Below, one piece after another: positions 48,689 to 56,810 of a DNA stretch of 64,000 nt. This DNA comes from Pirellulaceae bacterium (GTDB taxonomy: Bacteria; Planctomycetota; Planctomycetia; Pirellulales; Pirellulaceae): contig BPJV01000004.1 of assembly GCA_026004795.1 (NCBI GenBank), forward strand, positions 310,001 through 374,000. Direction: 5' to 3'. How positions within the stretch are numbered: the first letter of the stretch is position 1; every line of letters starts with the position of its first letter. The translations under genes and the position numbers were made by a program. The notes beneath the pieces are model-generated. The model was not told where the DNA came from, did not search any database, and was given only the letters and a program-made list of their open reading frames with translations.

Positions 48689-49060
48689 TTAATCCACAAT
48701 CACGAACTGCACATATTCGTATCTCAGTTCCAATTCGCGAAGCACTTGTGGCGTGAGTTGGTCACTTCGAACAACAATCCTTCCTGCGTTGTTGTATTCT
48801 GGATATTCAAGTTTTTCTCGTATCCAACGCTCGTCGACCTCCGCATTACGAAGATCTATTTCTTGTGGCCATACCGAAAACGTTCCCTCTGAAGGAACAA
48901 CTTTGCCGTGGACCTCATTTAGTTCTTTCTCTTGTCGCAGCAACAGCGCCTGGATATTGGCTCGCTTCGTAGCCTCAATAAGAACGAGAGCACTCGCCGA
49001 AAAGAGAAACGCAACGAATAGAATCGTGGCAAGCGAATAAGCCACAAGTTTCTTCTTCAT
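48689..49060 (-). CDS. Membrane-anchored candidate immunity protein for cassette B
   Basis: 123 residues starting MKKKLVAYSLATILFVAFLF, one N-terminal membrane helix followed by a soluble part: LLRQEKELNEVHGKVVPSEG, TFSVWPQEIDLRNAEVDERW and VRSDQLTPQVLRELELRYEY. I do not recognise the family. In the uninterrupted arrangement it begins seven bases after the stop of toxin B, the usual tight toxin-immunity spacing. A membrane-anchored immunity protein would suggest that toxin B acts at the membrane or periplasm. The sequence is AT-rich compared with the backbone. Confidence 0.7.
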   Translation of the reverse strand: MKKKLVAYSLATILFVAFLFSASALVLIEATKRANIQALLLRQEKELNEVHGKVVPSEGTFSVWPQEIDLRNAEVDERWIREKLEYPEYNNAGRIVVRSDQLTPQVLRELELRYEYVQFVIVD

Positions 49061-49111
49061 GAGTTCATTAATCCAAGATGTCCAGCGGCGGATCAACCGG
49101 CCACGGATCCC

Positions 49112-50349
49112 CTGAATCATCCCCAGTTTGGCGCGGCGTTTTGAGTGGCGCGGATGAGGGCGTTGATAATCTGTTGGATGGTCAGGTCGACATGGTGGCG
49201 CATCCGCTTTCCGATCGTAAACACACTGCATTCAGACTGACGCGTGTTCGAGCACCAGTTTTGCGGACAGTACAACTGCCGTGCACGCAGGCCAATTCCC
49301 AACAGGAGAATGTAGGCCAATACCAGAATCAGCAACAAACGATCAAAACGATCGGCGCGGCGAATCTGGGTGTTTCGCAGAGCGAATCCATTCCGACGGC
49401 TCTTGTAGTCACGAAACATCTCTTCGATCGTCATCCGCTTGGCAAACAACTCTGAGATCCGTACCGCATTTCCTTGGAGATTGGTCATCAAGAACCAGCA
49501 TTCGTCACGCTTCTTGGCCAGTCCCTTTTTCCAGCGGATGACAATGTGGTGATCAACCGGATTTCGCTTGCGGTAGGCCACATTCCGTAGGCATCGACAG
49601 ATCCCTTTTTTCACTGGGAAGTCCCGGAGATTGCCTTCGTAATCAGTCGCTTGCACCCACACATCGGGCACGATACGGATGACGTACTGAAACCGAAGTT
49701 CTTGGCACAGACGGGCCATCTCGGTGCGTCCGAAGCCTCGATCGGCCAGCAAGATTACCCGCACTCCATCAGGAAGCATGGTCCGGAATTGCCGCAAGAT
49801 GGCTTCCTCCAGTTGGTGTTGACGCTGGTGAAATTCCTCCTCCGGATAACTGGCCCACAGCAGCGGAATGGCTCGCCCATCGATGGCCGCGCACAGAGCG
49901 ATCGTACGAAACTGTCGCACCTGGACCCAGTCGATGCTTACCACCAATGGCTTCTTTCGCTTGGGGCGGACCAACTGCCGAATCACTCCCTGCATGGCCG
50001 AACTTACCTGCACACGATGGTTATTGGTAAACCGCCACGCACGCTTGATCCTATGCTTGGCGGTAGTCCCTGTCAAGCGGCGGCCCAGTTCGGCAAGGCT
50101 GACCCTGCCGACGTCCAGAGCACCGGCCACCAAATCGCCGAGCGTTTTCGCTTGACTCAGACGCAAACCGGCACATACAGTAAGGACCCAGCTAAAGGCT
50201 TCCATACGATCCATGGCGGTTCCCTCCGTGTTCTTGGGTTGGAATCAGGACTGTTGATACCCAACTTCATACCCAATAACGCGCTGCGTGACACCGCCAA
50301 TTTTTATGCGCCCACGCACACCTCGCCCGGAAAACTGGGGATGGCTCAG
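49112..50349 (-). mobile_element. IS4-family insertion sequence, copy 2
   Basis: 1238 bp in minus orientation, same ends as copy 1. Flanked on both sides by ACGGATCCC (49103-49111 and 50350-50358), a perfect 9-bp target duplication. Apparently identical to copy 3 at the positions where copy 1 differs, so the two inserted recently. Confidence 0.97.
49117..50214 (-). CDS. IS4-family DDE transposase, copy 2
   Basis: 365 residues, intact, with the same catalytic blocks as copy 1 (VVSIDWVQVRQF, VILLADRGFGR, TIEEMFRDYKSRRNGFAL). Protein sequence is identical to copy 3. It lies in the last codons of the cassette B toxin. Confidence 0.95.
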   Translation of the reverse strand: MDRMEAFSWVLTVCAGLRLSQAKTLGDLVAGALDVGRVSLAELGRRLTGTTAKHRIKRAWRFTNNHRVQVSSAMQGVIRQLVRPKRKKPLVVSIDWVQVRQFRTIALCAAIDGRAIPLLWASYPEEEFHQRQHQLEEAILRQFRTMLPDGVRVILLADRGFGRTEMARLCQELRFQYVIRIVPDVWVQATDYEGNLRDFPVKKGICRCLRNVAYRKRNPVDHHIVIRWKKGLAKKRDECWFLMTNLQGNAVRISELFAKRMTIEEMFRDYKSRRNGFALRNTQIRRADRFDRLLLILVLAYILLLGIGLRARQLYCPQNWCSNTRQSECSVFTIGKRMRHHVDLTIQQIINALIRATQNAAPNWG

Positions 50350-51531
50350 ACGGATCCCCCAAAATCACCTTCTCTGTCCGTGTCTCCTCGCCTGGTTTAA
50401 TGCGACTTGCTTTCAACGCTTGCTCAAGCCCCGCCGAAGTCCACCAGAAACAGTCGTATACGCCAACCACATAAGTTTTAGAACCTGATGCCGCTATCTC
50501 AGCTTGAATGTACGCCTCGATTGCAGCTCTGAATTTGTCAACGTCGTGTTCCGTCGGATCAACGACAATTTCGCCAAGAACCGAATAGAACGGCGGTACA
50601 ACTTTGCTTGGCGATGGAGGTAAGGTCGGATACGTTTCAAGGTCGTCAGATCGGATCCTCATTTCGCCAATCGAGTTCAAATCCTTTTCAAACGCACCAT
50701 AACCTTTGTCGTCAATTACCAAGAACCCATGGATGGAACGAACCCACGGATTAAACAGCACCGATCCCTTCTGATATCCCAAGCCAGTGCAAACACCGGT
50801 TCCTGATACTTGCCCAACTGGTCCAATAACGGTTGACGGAACATTTATCGATAATTCGAAACCAAGTGAATTGAGATAGTCTCCCAACTTCTCGCCTGGA
50901 AGCTTTGGCAAGATATTCATCAATTCCCGGAGATCAGTCGGACTAATAGGTCGCTTCTGAGCGGGAAATTCTTCGACTAAGCCACTGGGATCAATTGCAT
51001 TGGTTGGTCGGTTAGCAACATACCGATACAGGTTCGCGTCACCCGCATTGAAGCCGATGGGGTCTTGGCTGAGCCAGCGGCCGAGGGTGGGGGAGTACCA
51101 GCGGGCGCGGTTGTATTGCAAGTCCGCGTCACTGTCCCAGGACCTGCCAGTATAACCGAAGACCGCATCGACGGCATCTTGATGGCTGGACGCAATCGGA
51201 TTGCCCGCCTCGTCGAAGTCGGCTTCGTGGACCAGGTTGCCGAAACTGTCGAACACCTGATGCTCGCGCAGTGTCGAGTTGCTATCCACCAGGTCGCGGA
51301 CCGTCCCCAGATGATCGGTCAGCGGCCAGTAAACGGGCCCGGCCCCCAAAAACGCGCTGCCGTGGAACGCGTCCGGCGACCAGGTCGGCAGGTATTGTTC
51401 GTCGGCCAGCAACTGGTCCACCGCCGCGCTCCACAGGTACCGGTTCATCAACCGCGCCGCATCCGCCCCTTCGGCGTCGAAATCAACAATCCGCAGCACC
51501 TCCTGACCGTCGGCCCACACGAAGATCTCTT

Positions 51532-51601
51532 CACGGTCCCGTGCGTCTCGTAAGCTCGTGCTGCAGAGCACGTTACGCAATCGCATGCGGTGGGTGGTAC
51601 C
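51532..51601 (-). repeat. RHS cassette leader, copy B
   Basis: About 70 bp homologous to the other leaders; hairpin arms CGTGCTC...GAGCACG here, with the central TGCAG kept although the arm bases changed. Compensating changes in the two arms point to selection on the hairpin. In this copy the core frame stays open through the leader. Confidence 0.8.
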
Positions 51602-52085
51602 GATTTTTTCGTGGGTGGCACAGATTTTTCTGTGTTCACTGGCTCGCCCCGCAAGACCGCTACGGCTACGCAGGCTGGAATCAATCGAGTTGGATCATCG
51701 TTTGGTATTCTGACTTCTCTTCCTCAAGCCTACAGTCTCAAGCCTCACGCCTGCTTCCTGCCTGCGCGGGTGCGGGGCTCCCTGGCCGCTTGCCGCTACG
51801 CGGTTTTCGCTTCCGGGCTTCCTGCCCTCCAGCGAAAATGCCATCCAGGCACCGCGGCCATCAACCCTCGCGGCATCCATGACCGCTCGTGCCCAGCACG
51901 TCTTCCAGAACACTGACTAACAGCATGATTGCGTCTCGGTCGTCAACACTCGCGGAACGGCCTCACCTCTCGCCGCTCTTGAACCCAAACCGTCAAAAAG
52001 TTGCGACCGCGAACAGCATCAGCGACGAGCAAGCATCAACGCGCGGTCGTTGCCATGTTTTAAGGCCTGCCCCATTTGACTTCTT
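51602..52085. other. Spacer between immunity gene A and cassette B
   Basis: No gene. It contains GTGGGTGGCAC motifs at 51590-51625 and, at 51830-51900, a segment shared with the spacer before cassette C (CAGCGAAAATGCCATCCAGG onward). The remainder is unassigned. Confidence 0.5.
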
Positions 52086-52415
52086 CTAATCTAACAACGA
52101 GACAGTACCATCTGGCCAATCTTTGAGCATCGTTAAAACATGAACTGACAAGTCTAGCTCAACCGCATCGCCTAATTTGCGAGTGCTGTGAAATTCCAGA
52201 ATCATCTCTTCTAACTGTTCTACCAGAATAAACCGTACTCCAAATGTCTCCGCATAAATCGCATCCAACTCGTCGCGAATTCGCCTTTCTCTCCCGCCGA
52301 AAGAGATCCCACCCAACATATGTTGAGAAATGCTTCTTGCTACATCATCAAGTCCGAGATCACTCTGGATTGCAACGTAGCCACGGAAAAAATAAGTTTG
52401 ATCAGAAGATGACAT
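52086..52415 (-). CDS. Candidate immunity protein for cassette A
   Basis: 109 residues from ATG 52415, with AAGGA five bases upstream; an ATG at 52430 is less likely. The start overlaps the end of the toxin A frame by 14 bases. The protein is small, acidic and soluble (FFRGYVAIQSDLGLDDVARS, MLGGISFGGRERRIRDELDA, VRFILVEQLEEMILEFHSTR), ending MLKDWPDGTVSLLD. I do not recognise the family. Small acidic proteins overlapping a polymorphic-toxin C-terminus are typically the cognate immunity proteins. The gene is AT-rich compared with the backbone. Confidence 0.72.
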   Translation of the reverse strand: MSSSDQTYFFRGYVAIQSDLGLDDVARSISQHMLGGISFGGRERRIRDELDAIYAETFGVRFILVEQLEEMILEFHSTRKLGDAVELDLSVHVLTMLKDWPDGTVSLLD

Positions 52416-52904
52416 GTGCGTCCTTCGCAATTTTCTTTAAGTACTCTGCCTCTGTGTAAATTCTAAATGCGAATTCATTCCGCATTCCAGGTAGCAGTTC
52501 TTTCAGCCTCTTAAGCAATCGAGACTGGACTTCGGATAGCCCAGAAATGTTGCTGCCTGCGCGGAACCAAACGCGTTTGGGAAATTGTTTCGCGAGCTTG
52601 TCACTCACGATAAACGCATCAACGTCAAAATTGCATGAGTCTAACGGCATACCGCCTTTATGCGGTCCCTTTGCCAAGCGTGCGACAGAGCCGCGGAAAC
52701 CGATTCTCGCAGCATCGTCCAGCTCTCGAATTGCTGCTGCCTCTGCACGCATTACGGTTTTAACACCGTGCCGAATTCCAGCACGTGCCCCTCCGGCCCC
52801 TATTTCGCTCAACAAGCCTTCAGCCCAACCAGAATTGAAACCGGCCATACCAGCGTTGAATAGCGACTTCCAATAGGCCTGAGTCCCCTCATACTCGTCA
52901 AATG

Positions 52905-54142
52905 CTGAGCCATCCCCAGTTTTCCGGGCGAGGTGTGCGTGGGCGCATAAAAATTGGCGGTGTCACGCAGCGCGTTATTGGGTATGAAGTTGGGTATCAA
53001 CAGTCCTGATTCCAACCCAAGAACACGGAGGGAACCGCCATGGATCGTATGGAAGCCTTTAGCTGGGTCCTTACTGTATGTGCCGGTTTGCGTCTGAGTC
53101 AAGCGAAAACGCTCGGCGATTTGGTGGCCGGTGCTCTGGACGTCGGCAGGGTCAGCCTTGCCGAACTGGGCCGCCGCTTGACAGGGACTACCGCCAAGCA
53201 TAGGATCAAGCGTGCGTGGCGGTTTACCAATAACCATCGTGTGCAGGTAAGTTCGGCCATGCAGGGAGTGATTCGGCAGTTGGTCCGCCCCAAGCGAAAG
53301 AAGCCATTGGTGGTAAGCATCGACTGGGTCCAGGTGCGACAGTTTCGTACGATCGCTCTGTGCGCGGCCATCGATGGGCGAGCCATTCCGCTGCTGTGGG
53401 CCAGTTATCCGGAGGAGGAATTTCACCAGCGTCAACACCAACTGGAGGAAGCCATCTTGCGGCAATTCCGGACCATGCTTCCTGATGGAGTGCGGGTAAT
53501 CTTGCTGGCCGATCGAGGCTTCGGACGCACCGAGATGGCCCGTCTGTGCCAAGAACTTCGGTTTCAGTACGTCATCCGTATCGTGCCCGATGTGTGGGTG
53601 CAAGCGACTGATTACGAAGGCAATCTCCGGGACTTCCCAGTGAAAAAAGGGATCTGTCGATGCCTACGGAATGTGGCCTACCGCAAGCGAAATCCGGTTG
53701 ATCACCACATTGTCATCCGCTGGAAAAAGGGACTGGCCAAGAAGCGTGACGAATGCTGGTTCTTGATGACCAATCTCCAAGGAAATGCGGTACGGATCTC
53801 AGAGTTGTTTGCCAAGCGGATGACGATCGAAGAGATGTTTCGTGACTACAAGAGCCGTCGGAATGGATTCGCTCTGCGAAACACCCAGATTCGCCGCGCC
53901 GATCGTTTTGATCGTTTGTTGCTGATTCTGGTATTGGCCTACATTCTCCTGTTGGGAATTGGCCTGCGTGCACGGCAGTTGTACTGTCCGCAAAACTGGT
54001 GCTCGAACACGCGTCAGTCTGAATGCAGTGTGTTTACGATCGGAAAGCGGATGCGCCACCATGTCGACCTGACCATCCAACAGATTATCAACGCCCTCAT
54101 CCGCGCCACTCAAAACGCCGCGCCAAACTGGGGATGATTCAG
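52905..54142 (+). mobile_element. IS4-family insertion sequence, copy 3
   Basis: 1238 bp, plus orientation, ends CTGAGCCATCCCC and CTGAATCATCCCC as in the other copies. Flanked by CGTCAAATG on both sides (52896-52904 and 54143-54151), a perfect 9-bp duplication inside the toxin A tail. Confidence 0.97.
53040..54137 (+). CDS. IS4-family DDE transposase, copy 3
   Basis: 365 residues, intact, protein identical to copy 2 (Arg55 and LCQELRF, where copy 1 has Gly55 and LCQQLRF). Start ATG 53040 with GGAGGGAA upstream. Confidence 0.95.
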   Translation: MDRMEAFSWVLTVCAGLRLSQAKTLGDLVAGALDVGRVSLAELGRRLTGTTAKHRIKRAWRFTNNHRVQVSSAMQGVIRQLVRPKRKKPLVVSIDWVQVRQFRTIALCAAIDGRAIPLLWASYPEEEFHQRQHQLEEAILRQFRTMLPDGVRVILLADRGFGRTEMARLCQELRFQYVIRIVPDVWVQATDYEGNLRDFPVKKGICRCLRNVAYRKRNPVDHHIVIRWKKGLAKKRDECWFLMTNLQGNAVRISELFAKRMTIEEMFRDYKSRRNGFALRNTQIRRADRFDRLLLILVLAYILLLGIGLRARQLYCPQNWCSNTRQSECSVFTIGKRMRHHVDLTIQQIINALIRATQNAAPNWG

Positions 54143-55015
54143 CGTCAAATGGAAAAGAAATTACTGAACCCGTTGCTGCAAATCCAACATTGGGCTCCCA
54201 ACTTTCAATTGCCGAGATGTACTCGCGAGAATACTGGGCAAGTAGCTCAAGCTCTGCTATCGACTCGGTCAAGTCACCGCAGCCTTCTGCCTCAAGACCA
54301 CTGGCGTTCTCCCTCAAAGCGGTTGCAAGGGCTGACGCAAAGTTTGCTACGGCGGTCAATTCCGCAATCTTCTGAATCTCCGCATCGTCCAAGACCCAAC
54401 TGAACTTGTTGTTGAAGAATGGAACGTACTTCCAACCCCCTTCGTATGGCTCACGAACTGCCTTCTTCAGTCCACTGGGATCAGTGAAGTTAGTCGGTCC
54501 ATTTCCCACATAACGATAAAGGTTCGCATCGCCTCCAGCGAATCCGATTGGGTCTTGGCTGAGCCAGCGGCCGAGGGTGGGGGAGTACCAGCGGGCGCGG
54601 TTGTATTGCAACTCGACGTCACTGTCCCACGACCGTCCAGTATAACCGAAGACCGCATCGACGGCATCTTGATGGCTGGACGCAATCGGATTGCCCGCCG
54701 CGTCGAAGTCGGCTTCGTGGATCAGGTTGCCAAAGCTGTCGAACACCTGATGCTCGCGGACCGTCGAGTTGCTATCGACCAGGTCGCGGACCGTCCCCAG
54801 GTGATCGGTCAGCGGCCAGTAGACGGGCCCAGCCCCCAGAAACGCGCTGCCGTGGAACGCGTCCGGCGACCACCAAGACAAATACTGTTCGTCGGCCAGC
54901 AACTGGTCCACCGCCGCGCCCCACAGGTACCGGTTCATCAACCGCGCCGCCCCTTCGGCGTCGAAATTAACAATCCGCAGCACCTCCTGGCCGTCGGCCC
55001 GCACAAAAATCTCTT

Positions 55016-55087
55016 CGCGATACTGAACACACCTCATAACCTGCTGCTGCAGAGCAGGTTACGTAATCCCATGCAGTGAGTGGCACC
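55016..55087 (-). repeat. RHS cassette leader, copy A
   Basis: 72 bp: GGTGCCACTCAC, then an inverted repeat with arms AACCTGCT and AGCAGGTT around TGCAGC, then ATGAGGTG. The cassette A frame begins at this ATG, and TAA in the left arm closes the frame upstream. Confidence 0.88.
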
Positions 55088-55109
55088 GAATTTGGCACCC
55101 ACTAGTCGG

Positions 55110-55180
55110 CCACTTCGCGGGAGAGAGGCGGAGCCTCAACTAGCAGCGCGTGCCCAGGCGGAGCCTGGGCACGAGGAAAT
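55110..55180. repeat. Palindromic element, copy in cassette E
   Basis: GAGGCGGAGCCTC, spacer CAACTAGCAGCGCGT, then CCCAGGCGGAGCCTGGG. Nearly the same 60 bases occur at 47922-47993 inside cassette C, so it is a dispersed element that has landed twice in RHS cores. Confidence 0.88.
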
Positions 55181-55229
55181 CAACAATCCGCAGCACTTCC
55201 TGCCCATCAGCCCACACGAAGAATCTCTT
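55181..55229 (-). pseudogene. RHS cassette E: first codons of a core, cut by the palindromic element
   Basis: The complement carries the start of the RHS core (bases for GQEVLRIVD are recognisable, with one extra T that shifts the frame) and then ends at the palindromic element at 55180. Only about 50 bases of the core remain after its leader. Confidence 0.65.
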
Positions 55230-55301
55230 CGCGATCCGATTTTTATCTCATAAGCCTCTGCTACAAAGAAGGTTACGCAAATCCAACCGGTGGGTGGCAC
55301 C
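55230..55301 (-). repeat. RHS cassette leader, copy E
   Basis: Same block as the other four, GGTGCCACCCACC to CGCGAAGAG; the hairpin is decayed (AACCTTCTTTG...CAGAGGCTT). Oldest-looking copy. Confidence 0.7.
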
Positions 55302-55371
55302 AAAGTCCGATTTAAAGTCCGTTTGTGGGTGGCACTAAAGTCCTGTTTGTGGGTGGCACTAAAGTCCTTTT
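55290..55371. repeat. 24-bp direct repeats
   Basis: Three copies of GTGGGTGGCACYAAAGTCC with T-rich ends, starting in leader E. The first 12 bases are the outer end of every cassette leader, so the repeat seems to have expanded from that boundary. Confidence 0.88.
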
Positions 55372-55718
55372 TGCAATGCGGTTGGGCGCACGATGGTCCT
55401 TCCGTGGATTTGTGTCGAGCCGATTGAAGCGCCGGTGAGTTTGGCCTTCGGCCAAAAACGAACTTGGTGCGATTCCGATTCCTGGGGCGTTGCCGCCAGG
55501 CTGCGGTGTCGACAGGGCTTCGCCCAACCTTCCCACTCTCCTGGATTTGTGGGGCGGGCGATTCCAATTGCGACAGCTGGTCGCACTACTCGGCCAACCG
55601 CCGAACAGTCTCCCAGGGATGGTCTGCCGATGCCATAGGAAGCTCACCCTGGGGGCATAACTTTCTATCGCAAAGCCACTTGGGTCAACAGAATTGCTGG
55701 GTTGCACGAAATTGCCTG
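55372..55718. other. Unassigned sequence outside the last cassette
   Basis: About 350 bases with no credible gene. Frames are open on both strands but give low-similarity, proline- and serine-rich products. Confidence 0.45.
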
Positions 55719-56033
55719 ATGGGGGAAGATCTAGAAACGGCGTGGGACCGACCAAGGTTACTCATCGTCGATCGGGACGAAGAGCACATCATCAACTCGT
55801 TGGCCAAACGCGGATGGGGCTGGCCGTTGGACACGTGTACGACGGTCATTCGGCAGATGTTGATCGGTCGCGAGGAGTTCCTCCGCTCGACCCGGTGTTC
55901 CTTCCTGCGCGTCGAGTTCGATCGGTTGCGAAGGGAGCCACGCCAGGTACTGGCGGAGATCACTGGCTTCCTCGACTTCGTCCCCACGCCAGAGCGTTTT
56001 GCTCGCGCTGTGCAGTTTATTCGGTCGGGTTGA
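55719..56033 (+). pseudogene. Sulfotransferase C-terminal fragment
   Basis: About 104 residues starting MGEDLETAWDRPRLLIVDRD read like the end of a sulfotransferase-family protein: VDRDEEHIINSLAKRGWG (3'-phosphate-binding strand and helix), FLRVEFDRLRREPRQVLAEI and TGFLDFVPTPERFARAVQF. The PAPS-binding P-loop that should lie about 100 residues earlier is absent upstream, so this is a remnant of a chromosomal gene cut at the island edge. Confidence 0.5.
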
Positions 56034-56372
56034 TCCGGGGGCAGTGGCAGGCACGCGATTGGCAATAGTGGATCCGCAATGCCCCTTCTGACCGTTGGTC
56101 TGACCGTTGATTGTATTTTCTGTCCGTTCGGCGCCGGCGAGCGATGGTTGTAAGTAGGATTGCGCGGCCATTTGACGACTGTCAGCTCTGCGTATTCGCC
56201 GGCATGCGGGCAGCCGGACCACTGGTCGGGGGCCGGAGGCAGTCGGGGCTGGGGTACGTCGGGACCGGGAGCAGTCGGGGCTGGAGGCTGTCGGGGGCGG
56301 CGTGCCGGAGCGAGGCGGCTGCCCGACGTAGGGCGCCACTTCCTCTTCGCAGACGCAATTCGGGAGCAGCGT

Positions 56373-56491
56373 GACCTGCACACGAAGCTGATCAGCACAC
56401 GAAGCTGACCTGCACACGAAGCTGACCTGCACACGAAGCTGACCTGCACACGAAGCTGATCAGCACGCGGAGCTAACCGGCGCGAGGAGCT
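56373..56491. repeat. 17-bp tandem repeat
   Basis: Seven direct units of the form GACCTGCACACGAAGCT or GATCAGCACACGAAGCT; the last two are degenerate. No spacers. Confidence 0.93.
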
Positions 56492-56639
56492 TCAGCCGCT
56501 CGAACACCAGGGGCTCGCTGCGGTCTTAGCCGATCAGCTTCGGTGAGTGTGCGGCAAGCGTGCAGGCGGGAAGAATCTTGGACGGAATCAGGCGGGTGGC
56601 TGGTGTGGCTGAGCCTTCTGCATAGTGGTCCCCGGGCTC

Positions 56640-56810
56640 CACCACGACCGTCCATCCGTCGTTGCAGGGGATAGTAATCGAGCTTCAGCGACTCGGCGAT
56701 CTTCCCGACGCCGTGCCTGCGAGCGACCTGACATGCCAAAGGCCACAGTTCATCTGGAATCCGGCCGCGTCCCGACTTCGCCCCCCTTACACTGCCCGAA
56801 CGCCTCCGCG
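56640..56810 (-). pseudogene. Helix-turn-helix (IS66 accessory-like) fragment
   Basis: Within a longer frame on the complement, GRGRIPDELWPLACQVARRH followed by GVGKIAESLKLDYYPLQRRM forms two helices typical of small HTH proteins that accompany IS66-type elements. The flanks are unrelated low-complexity sequence. The nearby 56530-56615 segment is shared with the end of the truncated IS66 copy at 46.2 kb, which supports an IS66 origin. Confidence 0.45.

Larger units (their letters stand above)
49068..51586 (-). pseudogene. RHS cassette B: core plus C-terminal toxin candidate, interrupted by IS copy 2
   Basis: From ATG 51586 the frame reads the RHS core (EEIFVWADGQEVLRIVDFDA, WPLTDHLGTVRDLVDS, VFGYTGRSWDSDADLQYNR, LSQDPIGFNAGDANLYRY) to AIDPSGL, then about 210 tail residues. 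Removing IS copy 2 and one 9-bp duplication joins 50350 to 49102 in frame and gives a 423-residue protein ending PWPVDPPLDILD with stop at 49068. The tail has SVLFNPWVRSIHGFLVIDD and later YVVGVYDCFWWTSAGLEQAL: a His followed by a Cys, the order of circularly permuted papain-like peptidases. That activity is a guess. As it stands the IS replaces the last 12 residues. Confidence 0.8.
52402..55037 (-). pseudogene. RHS cassette A: core plus C-terminal toxin candidate, interrupted by IS copy 3
   Basis: ATG 55037 follows the leader hairpin. The core runs REEIFVRADGQEVLRIVNFD, YWPLTDHLGTVRDLVDSN, VFGYTGRSWDSDVELQYNRA and FTDPSGLKKAV. Removing IS copy 3 and one 9-bp duplication joins 54143 to 52895 in frame, giving 462 residues and a stop at 52402. 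The tail (about 280 residues) has GMAGFNSGWAEGLLSEIGAG, RAEAAAIRELDDAARIGFRG, GPHKGGMPLDSCNFDVDAFI and PGMRNEFAFRIYTEAEYLKK. The NFDVDAFIVSD patch resembles the D-x-D strand of nucleotidyltransferase-like folds, but no family is certain. The immunity candidate overlaps its end. Confidence 0.82.

Noticed and set aside
38700-54137. The three IS copies as a composite transposon carrying the cassettes
   Set aside because: Copies 2 and 3 each have their own target duplication and interrupt genes, so they entered singly after the array existed.
56373-56491. Possible CRISPR or iteron array
   Set aside because: 17-bp units are contiguous, with no spacers, no replication gene and no AT-rich origin region nearby.
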